A stretch of 58,085 nucleotides of DNA from NCBI RefSeq assembly GCF_000376565.1, contig NZ_BARG01000103.1, positions 1 to 58,085 of the forward strand, in the 5' to 3' direction. Each line of letters opens with the position of its first letter. Within the stretch, counting starts at the first letter, position 1. Made by a program: the position numbers and the translations under genes. Positions 31,161 to 40,131 of this stretch are shown here, piece after piece. Below the pieces are notes generated by a model, which worked only from the letters and a program-made list of their open reading frames with translations, was not told where the DNA came from and made no database searches. The DNA is from Streptomyces hokutonensis (GTDB lineage: Bacteria; Actinomycetota; Actinomycetes; Streptomycetales; Streptomycetaceae).

Positions 31161-33047
31161 CTACTTGCCGTTGCCGGAGTCCGAGCCGTCCGTGGGGCTG
31201 GTCGGCGCGGTGACGAACCCGTCGGACGACGGGGACGCGGAACCGGCGTCGCCGTTCGACTGCGCGTCGGAGGTGTTGATCGGCGGCACCGCGGGCCGTC
31301 CCGTGGTGGTGGGCGAGGGCGGCAGCGGCACGTCGGCGGGGTTCACCGGGGTCGCCGGTGCCGGGCGGGTGGGCGAGTCCGGCAACGGGACGTTGGCGGG
31401 ATCCACCGGGGCCGGGCGCGTCGGCGCCAGCGGCGGCGGCACCGGCCGGGTCGGTGAATCCGGGAGCGGCACATTCGCGGGCTCCACCGGGAGCGCCGGC
31501 GCGGGACGCGTGGGTGAATCCGGCAACGGAACGTCGGCAGGCTCCACCGGAGGCCGCGGGGGTACGACGGGTGCCGGCGGCGGAGGCGGGGGTGCGGGCG
31601 TGTTCGGCACCACGGGCGTCGGCCTGACCTGGCCCTTGATCGGGATCTTGTCGGTGAGACTGTCGACCGCGCGGCCGAGGCCCGCCGTGCCGACCGGTCC
31701 GACGGCCAGCTTCGACGCCGAGTTGGCGATCTCACCGGCCGCCACCTCGTTGAGGTCGCCGCCCTGGGCGACGCCGACGCCGATCTTCGTGCCGAGGGTG
31801 GCGCCTTCCTCGACGAAGTTGCCGACCTGGTCGGAGGCCCGCTTGCCCAGGCTGTCCGCCGCCGCGGGTTCCGTGGTGTCGCCGAACCGGCCGCCCTTGC
31901 CCTCCTCCACGACGGGGTTCCCGCGCCGCTTGCCGATCGCGCCGATGCCGCCCTTGAAGGCGACGCCGGCCACGGCACCGGCGGCGGCGCCGGCGAAGAC
32001 GCCCGCGGCCGTGATCTGGTCGCCGTTGGCCGCCTTACCGGCCGCCTCCAGCGCCGAGTTGGTCAGGAACTTGCCGGTGACCTCCGTGGCCACCTTGCCG
32101 ATCGGATTGGCGAGGACACCGCTGACGATCTTGCTGTTGGTGAGGGACTCACCGACCTTGGTGATCGTCCCGGCGGTCTTCGTGATGAACCCGGAGCTCT
32201 TCACGGCGGCCACGGCGGCCGGGGCGATCGCCTGGACGGCCTTGCCGCCCAGCTTCAGCAGGGCGCCGCCGGGGATGATCCCGATCAGCCCGAGGACGAA
32301 GTCGCCGGCCTTGATGCCCCCGGTCTGACTGGCGACGACTTGGTTGAACAGGAACAGCGCCCCGCCGAGCAGCGCGCCGACCACCGGGAAGAACACCGCC
32401 ACGACGGCGACGAGCGCGGCGAGCAGGATCTGGACGAACGGGAAGTCCTTGAAGAAGTCGGCGATCTTCTGGAAGATGTTCCGCTCCGGAATCGCCTCCT
32501 GCGCCGCCCGGTCCAGCACGTCGGCGCACTGCCGCTGCGCGCTCTCCCGCATCGTCCTGGCCTGTTCGGCGAGGCTTCTGGCCGCGCCGAGTTGCGCCTT
32601 GCCGGCGTCGATGGCGTCCTGGGCGCTGCGCGCCGCCGACTTCTCCGCGTCGGTCGGATTGGCGCCGAGTTCCTTGGGCGTCTGGTTCGCCTGTGGTGCG
32701 GCGGCCTGTGCCTGGTCCACGGCCCGGTCGAAGGTGTCCTGGGCCTCGCGCAGCCGCGGCATGTAGTCGCTGTAGGCCTGGGCGGCGTCGTGGTAGGAGG
32801 TGACGGTCTTGGTCAGCTTGTCCGGGAGGTCGTCGCCGATCTTGTTCTTCAGCGCGTCCATCGCCGAACCGCGGCCCTGCGAGATCGAGCCGTCCTTCTT
32901 CAGGACGTTCAGCGCCTTCTCCGCGGCGTCGCCGATGTCGCGGTAGCGCTTCATCACGCCCTGGATCAGGTCGGGGTCGCCGGGTGTCGGGTCCGAGTCC
33001 ATGCCGACGAGCTGGAAGTCCTCGGGCCTGGAGTGCCGACGTGCCAT
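31161..33047 (-). CDS. Putative T7SS substrate with membrane region and Pro-rich repeat tail, 628 aa
   Basis: ATG at 33047 with GGGGGA upstream. The N-terminal ~210 residues match the helical 'T7SS secretion signal' type seen at the start of actinobacterial polymorphic toxins (FQLVGMDSDPTPGDPDLIQG, VMKRYRDIGDAAEKALNVL, YHDAAQAYSDYMPRLREAQD). A hydrophobic region follows (~220-260; FVQILLAALVAVVAVFFPVV, GALLGGALFLF), then a Gly/Ala/Lys-rich domain (~290-430) and a Pro-rich tail (~475-628) with four copies of PA(D/N)VPLPDSPTRP. No recognised toxin domain is present at the C-terminus. It could be a secreted structural protein or a surface protein displayed by the T7SS. Confidence 0.75.
   Translation of the reverse strand: MARRHSRPEDFQLVGMDSDPTPGDPDLIQGVMKRYRDIGDAAEKALNVLKKDGSISQGRGSAMDALKNKIGDDLPDKLTKTVTSYHDAAQAYSDYMPRLREAQDTFDRAVDQAQAAAPQANQTPKELGANPTDAEKSAARSAQDAIDAGKAQLGAARSLAEQARTMRESAQRQCADVLDRAAQEAIPERNIFQKIADFFKDFPFVQILLAALVAVVAVFFPVVGALLGGALFLFNQVVASQTGGIKAGDFVLGLIGIIPGGALLKLGGKAVQAIAPAAVAAVKSSGFITKTAGTITKVGESLTNSKIVSGVLANPIGKVATEVTGKFLTNSALEAAGKAANGDQITAAGVFAGAAAGAVAGVAFKGGIGAIGKRRGNPVVEEGKGGRFGDTTEPAAADSLGKRASDQVGNFVEEGATLGTKIGVGVAQGGDLNEVAAGEIANSASKLAVGPVGTAGLGRAVDSLTDKIPIKGQVRPTPVVPNTPAPPPPPPAPVVPPRPPVEPADVPLPDSPTRPAPALPVEPANVPLPDSPTRPVPPPLAPTRPAPVDPANVPLPDSPTRPAPATPVNPADVPLPPSPTTTGRPAVPPINTSDAQSNGDAGSASPSSDGFVTAPTSPTDGSDSGNGK
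31315..31560 (-). repeat. In-frame repeats encoding PA(D/N)VPLPDSPTRP
   Basis: Four copies (motif starts near 31560, 31490, 31410 and 31345 on the minus strand) encode PADVPLPDSPTRPAPA, PANVPLPDSPTRPVPP, PANVPLPDSPTRPAPA and PADVPLPPSPTTTG in the Pro-rich tail of the putative substrate. Spacing varies from ~69 to ~87 bp. Confidence 0.8.
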
Positions 33048-33235
33048 GTGCGATCCCCCGGTGCGCTGCCTGTGACGTGTGGTCGCCAGGTACACGGGGT
33101 CGGTGTCGTGAAAGGTTCAACCGAGTTCACGGCGCACGTGTTCACCAAGTTCCGAAAGGTTCAAGGGACTTCGCATCGAACGTTCTCGCCGGGCGGCTCC
33201 GTGTAGTCGGTGCAACGGAACCTCGGAGGGCATGG

Positions 33236-34705
33236 GTGGACACGATGAGCAACGGCGCGGGCAGAAGGCCCGAGCACAGGCCGGCGACCGACAGGGCGCA
33301 CCGCCCGCCACGAACGCACCGCCTGCCACTGACGCTCCTGCACGCCCTGGCGGCACTGCTGGCGGCCTGTCTGATGACGCTCGGCGGTGCCGCCTCCGCG
33401 AGCGCTGCGCCCGCCGCCGACGACCTGATCAAGGTGTTCGTGGTCCCGGACCCGGCGCGGACGGGCGGGCAGCTGGCCACTCTCCAGTCGATCGCCACGG
33501 CCACGCTGGGCGACGCCTCGCGGGCCGGCGAGATCCTCGCCCTCAACCAGGGGCAGGCGCAGAAGGACGGCGGGGCGCTGAACAGCGCGGGCGACCCGCT
33601 CCACCCCGGCTGGATCCTGCGGCTGCCGCAGGACGCCTCGGGTCCCGAGGTCCAGCTGGCCCGGGACACCGGGAGCCAGAACTCCGCCTCGGCGGCGCCG
33701 AGTTCGGGACAGTCGGCCGCACCGGGCACCGGGCGGTCCGCCGCGTTCACGTTCCCGCTGGCCGCCGCCGTCGCGCTGCTCGGCGCGATCCTGCTCGCCC
33801 TGATCACCGCGGGCATCGTGGGCAGGCGGAAGGTGCGTGCCTGGTACGCCGCCGTGCGGCGCGCCACTTGGAGGCTGGGCGAGCCGAGTCGGCGCCGGCG
33901 CCGACTCGCGCTGCGCCGGGCGACGGGCCGCCGGTTCGCGACCGACGCGGAGTCGGTACGACGTGCCTACGGCGTCCTGGGCGAGTTCGGGCCCGGCCGA
34001 CAGCAGCCCGAGCGGCCGGTGCACGCGCTGCGTGTCGACGGCTCCGGTGTGACGGTGTGGCTGACGGCCTCGGACACGGTCGACGCTCCGTGGCAGAACA
34101 TCGACAGCACGCGCTGGCGCCGCCCCGCGGCCGCTGCCGCCGGCTGGCTGGCCTCCGGCGACGACAGCAGGCCGGCCTCGCAGGAGTCGATCGCCGCGTC
34201 CTGCCTGGTCCGGGCGGGCACGGACGCCGACGGCGAACCCGTGTTCGTGGACCTCAGCCGTCTGGACGGCGTGCTCAGCGTGGGCGGTGACCAGGCCGTG
34301 GCGCGGGACGTCGTACAGAATCTGCTGGCGGAGATCGCGCGCACCCGGCCGAGCACTCCGGTGACCGTGCTGCGCGGGGCGGACAGCGCGCTGCCGCTCG
34401 CCGTACCGACGGAGCTGCGGCAGCTTCCCCGGGTCGACGCCCCCGCTCCGGTGGCGCCCGACGCGGGCCGGGGGACGGTGCGCGCCGGTGCGGCACGCCG
34501 GCCGGTGCGGGGGCTGGTCGTGGTGGCCGGCACTCCGGGCGAGCGGGAGGCCGCCGAGCTGGCCGCCCTGTGCGGGCCGGGCGGCGCGGGCTGGACCGGC
34601 CTGGTCTGCGGCGAGGCGAACGGCGCGCACTGGCGCTGGCACACCGACGCCGACGGCCATGTCGACATCCCGGTCCTCGATGTACGGCTCACCGTTCCGG
34701 CGTGA
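33236..34705 (+). CDS. T7SS-locus membrane protein with LysM-like segment, 489 aa
   Basis: GTG at 33236, 6 nt after GGAGG, fits better than ATG at 33245. A signal-like segment (LPLTLLHALAALLAACLMTL...ASASAAPAADD, ~30-60) is followed by a LysM-like outside part (LATLQSIATATLGDASRAGE, ILALNQGQAQ, PGWILRLPQDAS). A membrane helix (FPLAAAVALLGAILLALITA, ~178-200) leads to a ~285-residue cytoplasmic part rich in Arg at first and then alternating strands (VHALRVDGSGVTVWLTASDT; RTRPSTPVTVLRGADSAL; RGLVVVAGTPGEREAAEL). Similar LysM/TM proteins accompany BTAD or T7SS genes in actinomycetes. A role as an EccE-like partner of EccC is only a guess from location. It overlaps the convergent ECF gene by 17 nt. 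Confidence 0.7.
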   Translation: MDTMSNGAGRRPEHRPATDRAHRPPRTHRLPLTLLHALAALLAACLMTLGGAASASAAPAADDLIKVFVVPDPARTGGQLATLQSIATATLGDASRAGEILALNQGQAQKDGGALNSAGDPLHPGWILRLPQDASGPEVQLARDTGSQNSASAAPSSGQSAAPGTGRSAAFTFPLAAAVALLGAILLALITAGIVGRRKVRAWYAAVRRATWRLGEPSRRRRRLALRRATGRRFATDAESVRRAYGVLGEFGPGRQQPERPVHALRVDGSGVTVWLTASDTVDAPWQNIDSTRWRRPAAAAAGWLASGDDSRPASQESIAASCLVRAGTDADGEPVFVDLSRLDGVLSVGGDQAVARDVVQNLLAEIARTRPSTPVTVLRGADSALPLAVPTELRQLPRVDAPAPVAPDAGRGTVRAGAARRPVRGLVVVAGTPGEREAAELAALCGPGGAGWTGLVCGEANGAHWRWHTDADGHVDIPVLDVRLTVPA

Positions 34706-35228
34706 GTCCCTTGCCGGCCTCGGCGCGCAGGATGTTGAGGGCGTAGTGCCGGCGGGACTTGACGGTGCCCGCCGGTATCCCGAGGACGCGCGCCGTCTCC
34801 TGCACGGTCCGGCCGCACAGATAGGTGTGGAGCAGGACCTCCCGGTGCTCGTGGGACAGCCGTCGCAGCAGGCCGGTCGCGACCACGGAGGCCAGTACGG
34901 CGCCGGTGTGGTCGGGCAGGGCGACGTCCTTGTCCTCGGCGCCGATGGTCTCGTGGCGGGCGACGGCGCTGCGCATCCGGTCGACGACGAGGTTGCGGGT
35001 CACGGTGAGGAGCCAGCCGCGTACCGATCCCTCGGTGCTGTAGAGGCGTTCCGCGTGCGGCCAGGCGCGGATGAGGGTCTCCTGCACGATGTCCTCCGCC
35101 ATGTGACGGTCGTTCAGCAGCTTGTCGGCGTAGGCGAGCAGTGCCTTCGCGTGCTCGGACATCATCGTGCGCAGCAGTTGGTTGCGGTGCGCGGCCGTGG
35201 GGAGGTCCGCGGAAGTCGTGGGGGTCAT
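34689..35228 (-). CDS. ECF-type RNA polymerase sigma factor, 179 aa
   Basis: Sigma region 2 is LLAYADKLLNDRHMAEDIVQ followed by ETLIRAWPHAERLYSTEGSV, RGWLLTVTRNLVVDRMRS; region 4 is LSHEHREVLLHTYLCGRTVQ, ETARVLGIPAGTVKSRRHYA. The length is normal for a minimal ECF factor. No anti-sigma gene is adjacent, but the SARP/AfsR-like gene lies 96 nt beyond its start on the same strand. Start is GTG/ATG at 35228 (MTPTTSADLPTAAH). The 3' end overlaps the convergent T7SS membrane protein gene. Confidence 0.92.
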   Translation of the reverse strand: MTPTTSADLPTAAHRNQLLRTMMSEHAKALLAYADKLLNDRHMAEDIVQETLIRAWPHAERLYSTEGSVRGWLLTVTRNLVVDRMRSAVARHETIGAEDKDVALPDHTGAVLASVVATGLLRRLSHEHREVLLHTYLCGRTVQETARVLGIPAGTVKSRRHYALNILRAEAGKGLTPER

Positions 35229-35324
35229 GTTCCAGTCCTGAAAGGGAATGCCGTACGCGCTTCCTGCTCCGGGTGGAGCGGAGCGGGGAGCGTAGGCAGG
35301 GCCCGCTTTCGGGACGCTGACGTT

Positions 35325-38195
35325 TTACTGTCGCGGCGGCCGTTCCGGTTCGGCGAGGTCGTTCAGCCTGCGGCGGACCTGTTCGGCGTCCGGATGGCCG
35401 ATCTCGTCGAGGATGCCGAGCGCTTCATTCCAGGCGAGCGCGGCCCGGGTGTCCTGGTGGGCGGCGCGGTGGGTGTCGCCGATGTGCGCCAGGGTGTCGG
35501 CCACCAGATAGCGGTCGCGGATCTCGCGGTACAGGCTCAGCGCCTGCTCGTAGCACTCCAACGCCCGCTCGTGGTCCCGCAGATGGTGATGGGCGTAGCC
35601 GAGGCTGTCCAGGGCGGCGGCCTCGCCGTTGCGGTCGCCCGTCTCCCGGTGCGCGGAGATCGCCAGGGCGCACTCGGTGAGGGCGTCCTCGTACTTGCCC
35701 ATCAGGATGTACGTCCAGCCGACCTCGTTGGCGATGCCCGCCTCGTCGTTGCGCCGCCCGGCCGCGCGGCAGAGGGCGCTCGCCTCGGCGTAGTGGTCGA
35801 GGGCGTCCTCGTGCCGGCCACGCCCGTTGGCCAGGAAGGCGAGTCTGCGCAGGGTCCGGCTCCTGCCGCCCAGGTCGCCGATCTCGCCGAACAGCTCCAG
35901 GGCGCGCGCGAGATGTGCGTCGGCCTCGTCCGGCCGCTCCAGACGACCGCTGACGAAGCCGAGCGCGAGGTGGGCGAAGGCCTGGCCGGGTATGTCGCCC
36001 AGCCGCCGGGCGGCCTCGACCGCCGTTGTCTGCACGTCGAGTTGCTCGGGCCAGCGGCCGCCCCGGTCCAGATGCAGCTCCAGGACGGAGGCCAGCTGCC
36101 AGCTGTGCTCGCCGCCGCCGTGCCGGGCGTCCTGCTCGATCGCGGCGAGCACGGCGGAGCGGTTGGTCTCCAGCCAGTCGACGGCCGCCGCCTGGTCGGG
36201 CAGCCTCGGGACGGTCACCCCCGGTGTGTGCGGCCGGAGTTGGACGCGGTCGCGGCTGGGCATCAGCAGGCTGTCGGCCGCGTGCGCGGTGTGCAGGTAG
36301 TGGTCGAGCATGCGGCGCCTGGCCGCGTCCAGCTCCTGCGCGCTGTCGTGTGTCCGCGCCAGCTCGCCGGCGTAGGCGCGCAGCAGTTCGTGACAGCCGT
36401 AACGGCCCGGCAGGGCCTCGGAGATCAGATGCGCCCGGGCCAACTCGCCCATGACCGGCCTGACTTGGCCGACCCGCTGCCCGGCGAGGCTCGCGACGGC
36501 GGCGAGCGAGCAGTCGGGTCCCGGGTGCAGGGCGAACAGCCGGAACACCCGGGCGGCGGCGGGACTGAGGAGTTGGTACGACCAGGAGAACGCGCTGCGG
36601 GCGTCGGCGGCGGGCGCCTCTCCGGCGAACGCGTCGAGGCTGTCCTCGCTGTCGGAGAGTTCGGCGGCGATGGAGGCGAGCGGGAAGGCAGGGTTGACGA
36701 CCGCGCGGGCGCTGACGACGGCCAGCGCGAGGGGCAGTCGGCCGCACAGGGCGATGATCTCCGCGACGGCGCCGGGTTCGTCCGCGATCCGTTCGGCGCC
36801 GAGCCTGCGGGACAGGAACTCGCGCGCCTCCTCCTCGGTGAGCACGTCCAGCGTGAGCGAGTGCGCGCCCTCGCCCGCGACCAGGCCGTAGAGCTGGTTG
36901 CGGCTGGTGACGACGACCAGGCAGCCGGGGGCGCCGGGCAGCAGCGGGCGGACGTGCTCGGTGTCGCGGGCGTTGTCCAGCACGATGAGGACGCGCCGGT
37001 CGGCGAGGAGGCTGCGGTACAGCGCGGCCTGCGCGTCGAGGCCGGCGGGGATGCGCTGTCCGGGGACGCCGAACGCGTCGAGGAAGGACCGGATGGCCTC
37101 GGCCGCGCTCATGATCGAGCCGCTGGGATGGAAGCCGCGCAGATTGACGTAGAGCTGCCCGTCGGGGAACCGGTCGGCGACGCTGTGCGCCCAGTGCACC
37201 GCCAGGGTCGTCTTGCCGACGCCGGCCATGCCGCCGATGGCGCTGATCACCACGGCCGGCGTCGACGCGTCGGACCCGGGCAACAGCTCCTGGACATGGG
37301 CGAGTTCACTGCGTCGGCCGGTGAACGCGGGGAGATCCACGGGGAGTTGGGCGGGACGGATGGTGGCGACGGCATCCGGCTGCGCCGCCCCTTCCACCTC
37401 ATCGGCGGGCTCGGTCTGCCGCGCACCTCCGCGCACGGCGTGGGTGTGCCCGAGCACCCGCTGCAGCGCGGCCTGGAGTTCGGGACCGGGCTGAACGCCC
37501 AACTCGTCGGCGAGGCGGGTGCGTACGGTCCGGTGGACGTCAAGGGCCTCTGCCTGATGGCCCGTTGCCGCGAGCACCAGGATCAGTCCGGCCTGGAGCC
37601 CTTCGTCCAGGGGGTGTTGGGCCGCGGCCTGGCGGAGCGTCACCAACACCCGTGCGCCCAGGCCCGGTCCGGCCTCCAGGGCGAGTTCCGCGGCCTCCTT
37701 CACGGCGGCCAGGTGCTCGCCGTCGAGGGCGGTGAAGGCCGGGTGGGACCGCACCTCGGGCGCGATCCCGGAGGCGGCCGGCCCTCGCCACAGGGCCAGC
37801 GCCTCGATCAACAGCCCGGTAGCGGTGGGAGGTTGACCGTCCTGCGCGGCCTGCTGCCGCAGGGCCCGGAAGCGCAGCAGGTCGAGGTCGTCGGGGCCGA
37901 CTTCGAGGCGGTAGCCGCCCGAGCCGCGCAGCAGCCACCGTGACCGGTCCCCGGCCGGGAGTTCGGGTTCGAGCAGCCGCCGCAGTGCTCCGACGTGCCG
38001 CTGGACGACGTTGACGGCGCTGTCCGGCGGGTCCTGTCCCCACAGGGCGTCGACGATCTCGTGGACGGCGACCGGATGCCCCGCCTCGGTCAGCAGCAGC
38101 GCGAGCAGAGCCCGCTGCTTGGGGGGTCCCAGCGCCAGTTCCGTGTCGCCGCGCCAGGCCCTGACCGGTCCGAGAACGGCAAAACGTGTACGCAC
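35325..38195 (-). CDS. AfsR/SARP-type regulator: wHTH-BTAD-NB-ARC-TPR, 956 aa
   Basis: GTG at 38195 with AGGAG 5 nt upstream begins MRTRFAVLGPVRAWRGDTEL, the standard SARP winged-helix start. The OmpR-like DNA-binding domain (PPKQRALLALLLTEAGHPVA; QRHVGALRRLLEPELP), the BTAD domain (~100-245), and the NB-ARC ATPase with Walker A GMAGVGKTTLAVHWAH (~325) and Walker B RRVLIVLDNARDTEHV are in normal order. The C-terminal ~330 residues are TPR repeats (LGDIPGQAFAHLALGFVSGR; DALTECALAISAHRETGDRN; RALECYEQALSLYREIRDRY). AfsR-type proteins activate secondary metabolism or development after phosphorylation or ligand binding. No biosynthetic cluster is seen next to it here. Confidence 0.95.
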   Translation of the reverse strand: MRTRFAVLGPVRAWRGDTELALGPPKQRALLALLLTEAGHPVAVHEIVDALWGQDPPDSAVNVVQRHVGALRRLLEPELPAGDRSRWLLRGSGGYRLEVGPDDLDLLRFRALRQQAAQDGQPPTATGLLIEALALWRGPAASGIAPEVRSHPAFTALDGEHLAAVKEAAELALEAGPGLGARVLVTLRQAAAQHPLDEGLQAGLILVLAATGHQAEALDVHRTVRTRLADELGVQPGPELQAALQRVLGHTHAVRGGARQTEPADEVEGAAQPDAVATIRPAQLPVDLPAFTGRRSELAHVQELLPGSDASTPAVVISAIGGMAGVGKTTLAVHWAHSVADRFPDGQLYVNLRGFHPSGSIMSAAEAIRSFLDAFGVPGQRIPAGLDAQAALYRSLLADRRVLIVLDNARDTEHVRPLLPGAPGCLVVVTSRNQLYGLVAGEGAHSLTLDVLTEEEAREFLSRRLGAERIADEPGAVAEIIALCGRLPLALAVVSARAVVNPAFPLASIAAELSDSEDSLDAFAGEAPAADARSAFSWSYQLLSPAAARVFRLFALHPGPDCSLAAVASLAGQRVGQVRPVMGELARAHLISEALPGRYGCHELLRAYAGELARTHDSAQELDAARRRMLDHYLHTAHAADSLLMPSRDRVQLRPHTPGVTVPRLPDQAAAVDWLETNRSAVLAAIEQDARHGGGEHSWQLASVLELHLDRGGRWPEQLDVQTTAVEAARRLGDIPGQAFAHLALGFVSGRLERPDEADAHLARALELFGEIGDLGGRSRTLRRLAFLANGRGRHEDALDHYAEASALCRAAGRRNDEAGIANEVGWTYILMGKYEDALTECALAISAHRETGDRNGEAAALDSLGYAHHHLRDHERALECYEQALSLYREIRDRYLVADTLAHIGDTHRAAHQDTRAALAWNEALGILDEIGHPDAEQVRRRLNDLAEPERPPRQ

Positions 38196-38406
38196 CGAGT
38201 CTCCTGTGCCGACTGTGACAACATCCGCGGCCGGTCCGCCCCTCCGTCGGGACGCTCGGCCGCGAACGAGCATAGAGTCCGCGCGAACTTCGCGACGAGG
38301 GGTTGACCGGCCACGGAGCGTCGTCGGGCCTTGTGGGTGTCGGGCCTCCCGACGGCAACCCTCCCCTCCTCGGCTACCGTGCGCCGAGGACGAGGAGGAG
38401 AGGGCG

Positions 38407-39981
38407 ATGCACGCGGAGAGAGCCCCCACGAACACGGGTGGGATGAAACGGCGTCTGGGCCTGTCCGACGCCGTGGTGATCGGCCTGGGGTCGATGATCG
38501 GCGCCGGGATCTTCGCGGCCCTCGGCCCGGCGGCCGACGCGGCCGGTTCCGGACTGCTGCTCGCGCTGGCGCTGGCCGCCGTCGTGGCCTACTGCAACGC
38601 GACGTCCTCGGCCCGGCTGGCCGCCCTGTACCCCCGGTCCGGCGGCACCTATGTCTACGGCCGCGAACGTCTCGGCGCCTTCTGGGGATACCTGGCCGGC
38701 TGGGCGTTCGTCGTCGGCAAGACGGCCTCCTGCGCGGCCATGGCCCTCACCGTCGGCGCCTACCTCTGGCCCGGCCAGACCCACGCGGTGGCCGTGGCCG
38801 CCGTGGTGGCACTGACCGCCGTGAACTACACCGGCGTGCAGAAGTCCGCGCTCCTCACCCGTGCCGTCGTCGCCGTCGTCCTCGCCGTGCTCTGCGCCGT
38901 GGTCGTCACCGCCCTGACCTCCGCCCACGCGGACACCGCGCGGCTGGCCATCGGCTCGGACACCACCGTCGGCGGGCTGCTCCGGGCGGCAGGCCTGCTC
39001 TTCTTCGCCTTCGCCGGCTACGCCCGCATCGCCACCCTCGGCGAGGAGGTCCGCGACCCCGCCCGCACCATCCCGCGCGCGATCCCGGTCGCGCTCGGCA
39101 TCACCCTCGCCGTCTACGCCCTGGTCGCCGTCGCCGCCCTGACGCTGCTGGGCCCGCACGGCCTGGCGCACGCCGCCGCCCCGCTGTCGGACGCCGTGCG
39201 CGCGGCGGGCGCCGACCGGCTGGTGCCGGCCGTCCGCGTCGGCGGCGCCGTCGCCGCGCTCGGCTCACTGCTCGCGCTGATCCTGGGGGTCTCCCGCACC
39301 ACCCTCGCCATGGCCCGGGACCGGCACCTGCCGCACGCCCTGGCCGCCGTCCACCCCCGCTTCGGCGTTCCCCACCGCGCCGAACTCGCCGTCGGCGCGG
39401 TGGTCGCCGTCCTCGCCGCGACCACGGACGTACGCGGCACGATCGGCTTCTCCTCCTTCGGCGTCCTGGCCTACTACGCGATCGCCAACGCCTCCGCCTG
39501 GACCCTCACGGAGGAAGAAGGCCGACCGATCCGTCTCGTCCCCGTCATCGGCCTCGCGGGCTGCGCGGCTCTCGCCTTCGCACTGCCCGCGAGCACCGTC
39601 GTCTCGGGCACCGCGGTGCTCGTCCTCGGGGCCGCCCTCTACGGCCTCCGGAAGTCACGACACACTGAGCACGGAGGATCCAGGCAGCCGATGAACAGTT
39701 CCGCGGACGACGACATCCGCGCGGTGGTCGACGCCCTGAAGCGACGAGCCGCGGCCCGGGGAGAAAGAGTCCGGGCCCTCGATTCGGTCCTCCACCTGGT
39801 CGCCAACGACGAGGCGGAGATCGCGATCGACGACCTCATCCACACGGCCAACGCGTTCCGGCTCCCTCTGCGGCAGGCCGAGTACGACCGCCTCTTGGCG
39901 GCGGCCGCCCGACTGGACTACGCGGACGCCGTGACCGACATCGATCCCGGCCTGCTGCGCCCGGACTCCGAGGACATCTGA
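38407..39981 (+). CDS. APC-family amino acid permease with appended C-terminal domain, 524 aa
   Basis: ATG at 38407 follows GAGGAGGAGAGGG. Residues ~12-415 are an APC permease: KRRLGLSDAVVIGLGSMIGA, GIFAALGP, LAALYPRSGGTYVYGRERLG, and about twelve hydrophobic segments ending LVLGAALYGLRKS. The family usually stops near here. The same frame continues for ~107 residues of soluble, acidic sequence (NSSADDDIRAVVDALKRRAA; EAEIAIDDLIHTANAFRLPL; RLLAAAARLDYADAVTDI) resembling small MafI-type immunity proteins. An ATG at 39691 has GGAGG ~13 nt upstream, so the tail could also be made separately. Substrate unknown. Confidence 0.88.
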   Translation: MHAERAPTNTGGMKRRLGLSDAVVIGLGSMIGAGIFAALGPAADAAGSGLLLALALAAVVAYCNATSSARLAALYPRSGGTYVYGRERLGAFWGYLAGWAFVVGKTASCAAMALTVGAYLWPGQTHAVAVAAVVALTAVNYTGVQKSALLTRAVVAVVLAVLCAVVVTALTSAHADTARLAIGSDTTVGGLLRAAGLLFFAFAGYARIATLGEEVRDPARTIPRAIPVALGITLAVYALVAVAALTLLGPHGLAHAAAPLSDAVRAAGADRLVPAVRVGGAVAALGSLLALILGVSRTTLAMARDRHLPHALAAVHPRFGVPHRAELAVGAVVAVLAATTDVRGTIGFSSFGVLAYYAIANASAWTLTEEEGRPIRLVPVIGLAGCAALAFALPASTVVSGTAVLVLGAALYGLRKSRHTEHGGSRQPMNSSADDDIRAVVDALKRRAAARGERVRALDSVLHLVANDEAEIAIDDLIHTANAFRLPLRQAEYDRLLAAAARLDYADAVTDIDPGLLRPDSEDI

Positions 39982-40131
39982 CGGTGTGGGCCCCGGTTCG
40001 GGTGTGACCGGGGGCCGCCTTCCCCGCCCCGGACCGCTGGACGGAAGATGGTGTCCTGCCAAGTCGTGCCCTCGCGCAACTCCCCGCGGGGCCAGGCCCG
40101 TTGGGGCTCGTTGAGCGAAAGGTGACTCCGC

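Noticed and set aside
34488..37943. Open plus-strand frame of 1151 codons
   Set aside because: It is antisense to the AfsR-like gene and encodes a Gly/Val/Arg-rich product with no recognisable domain.
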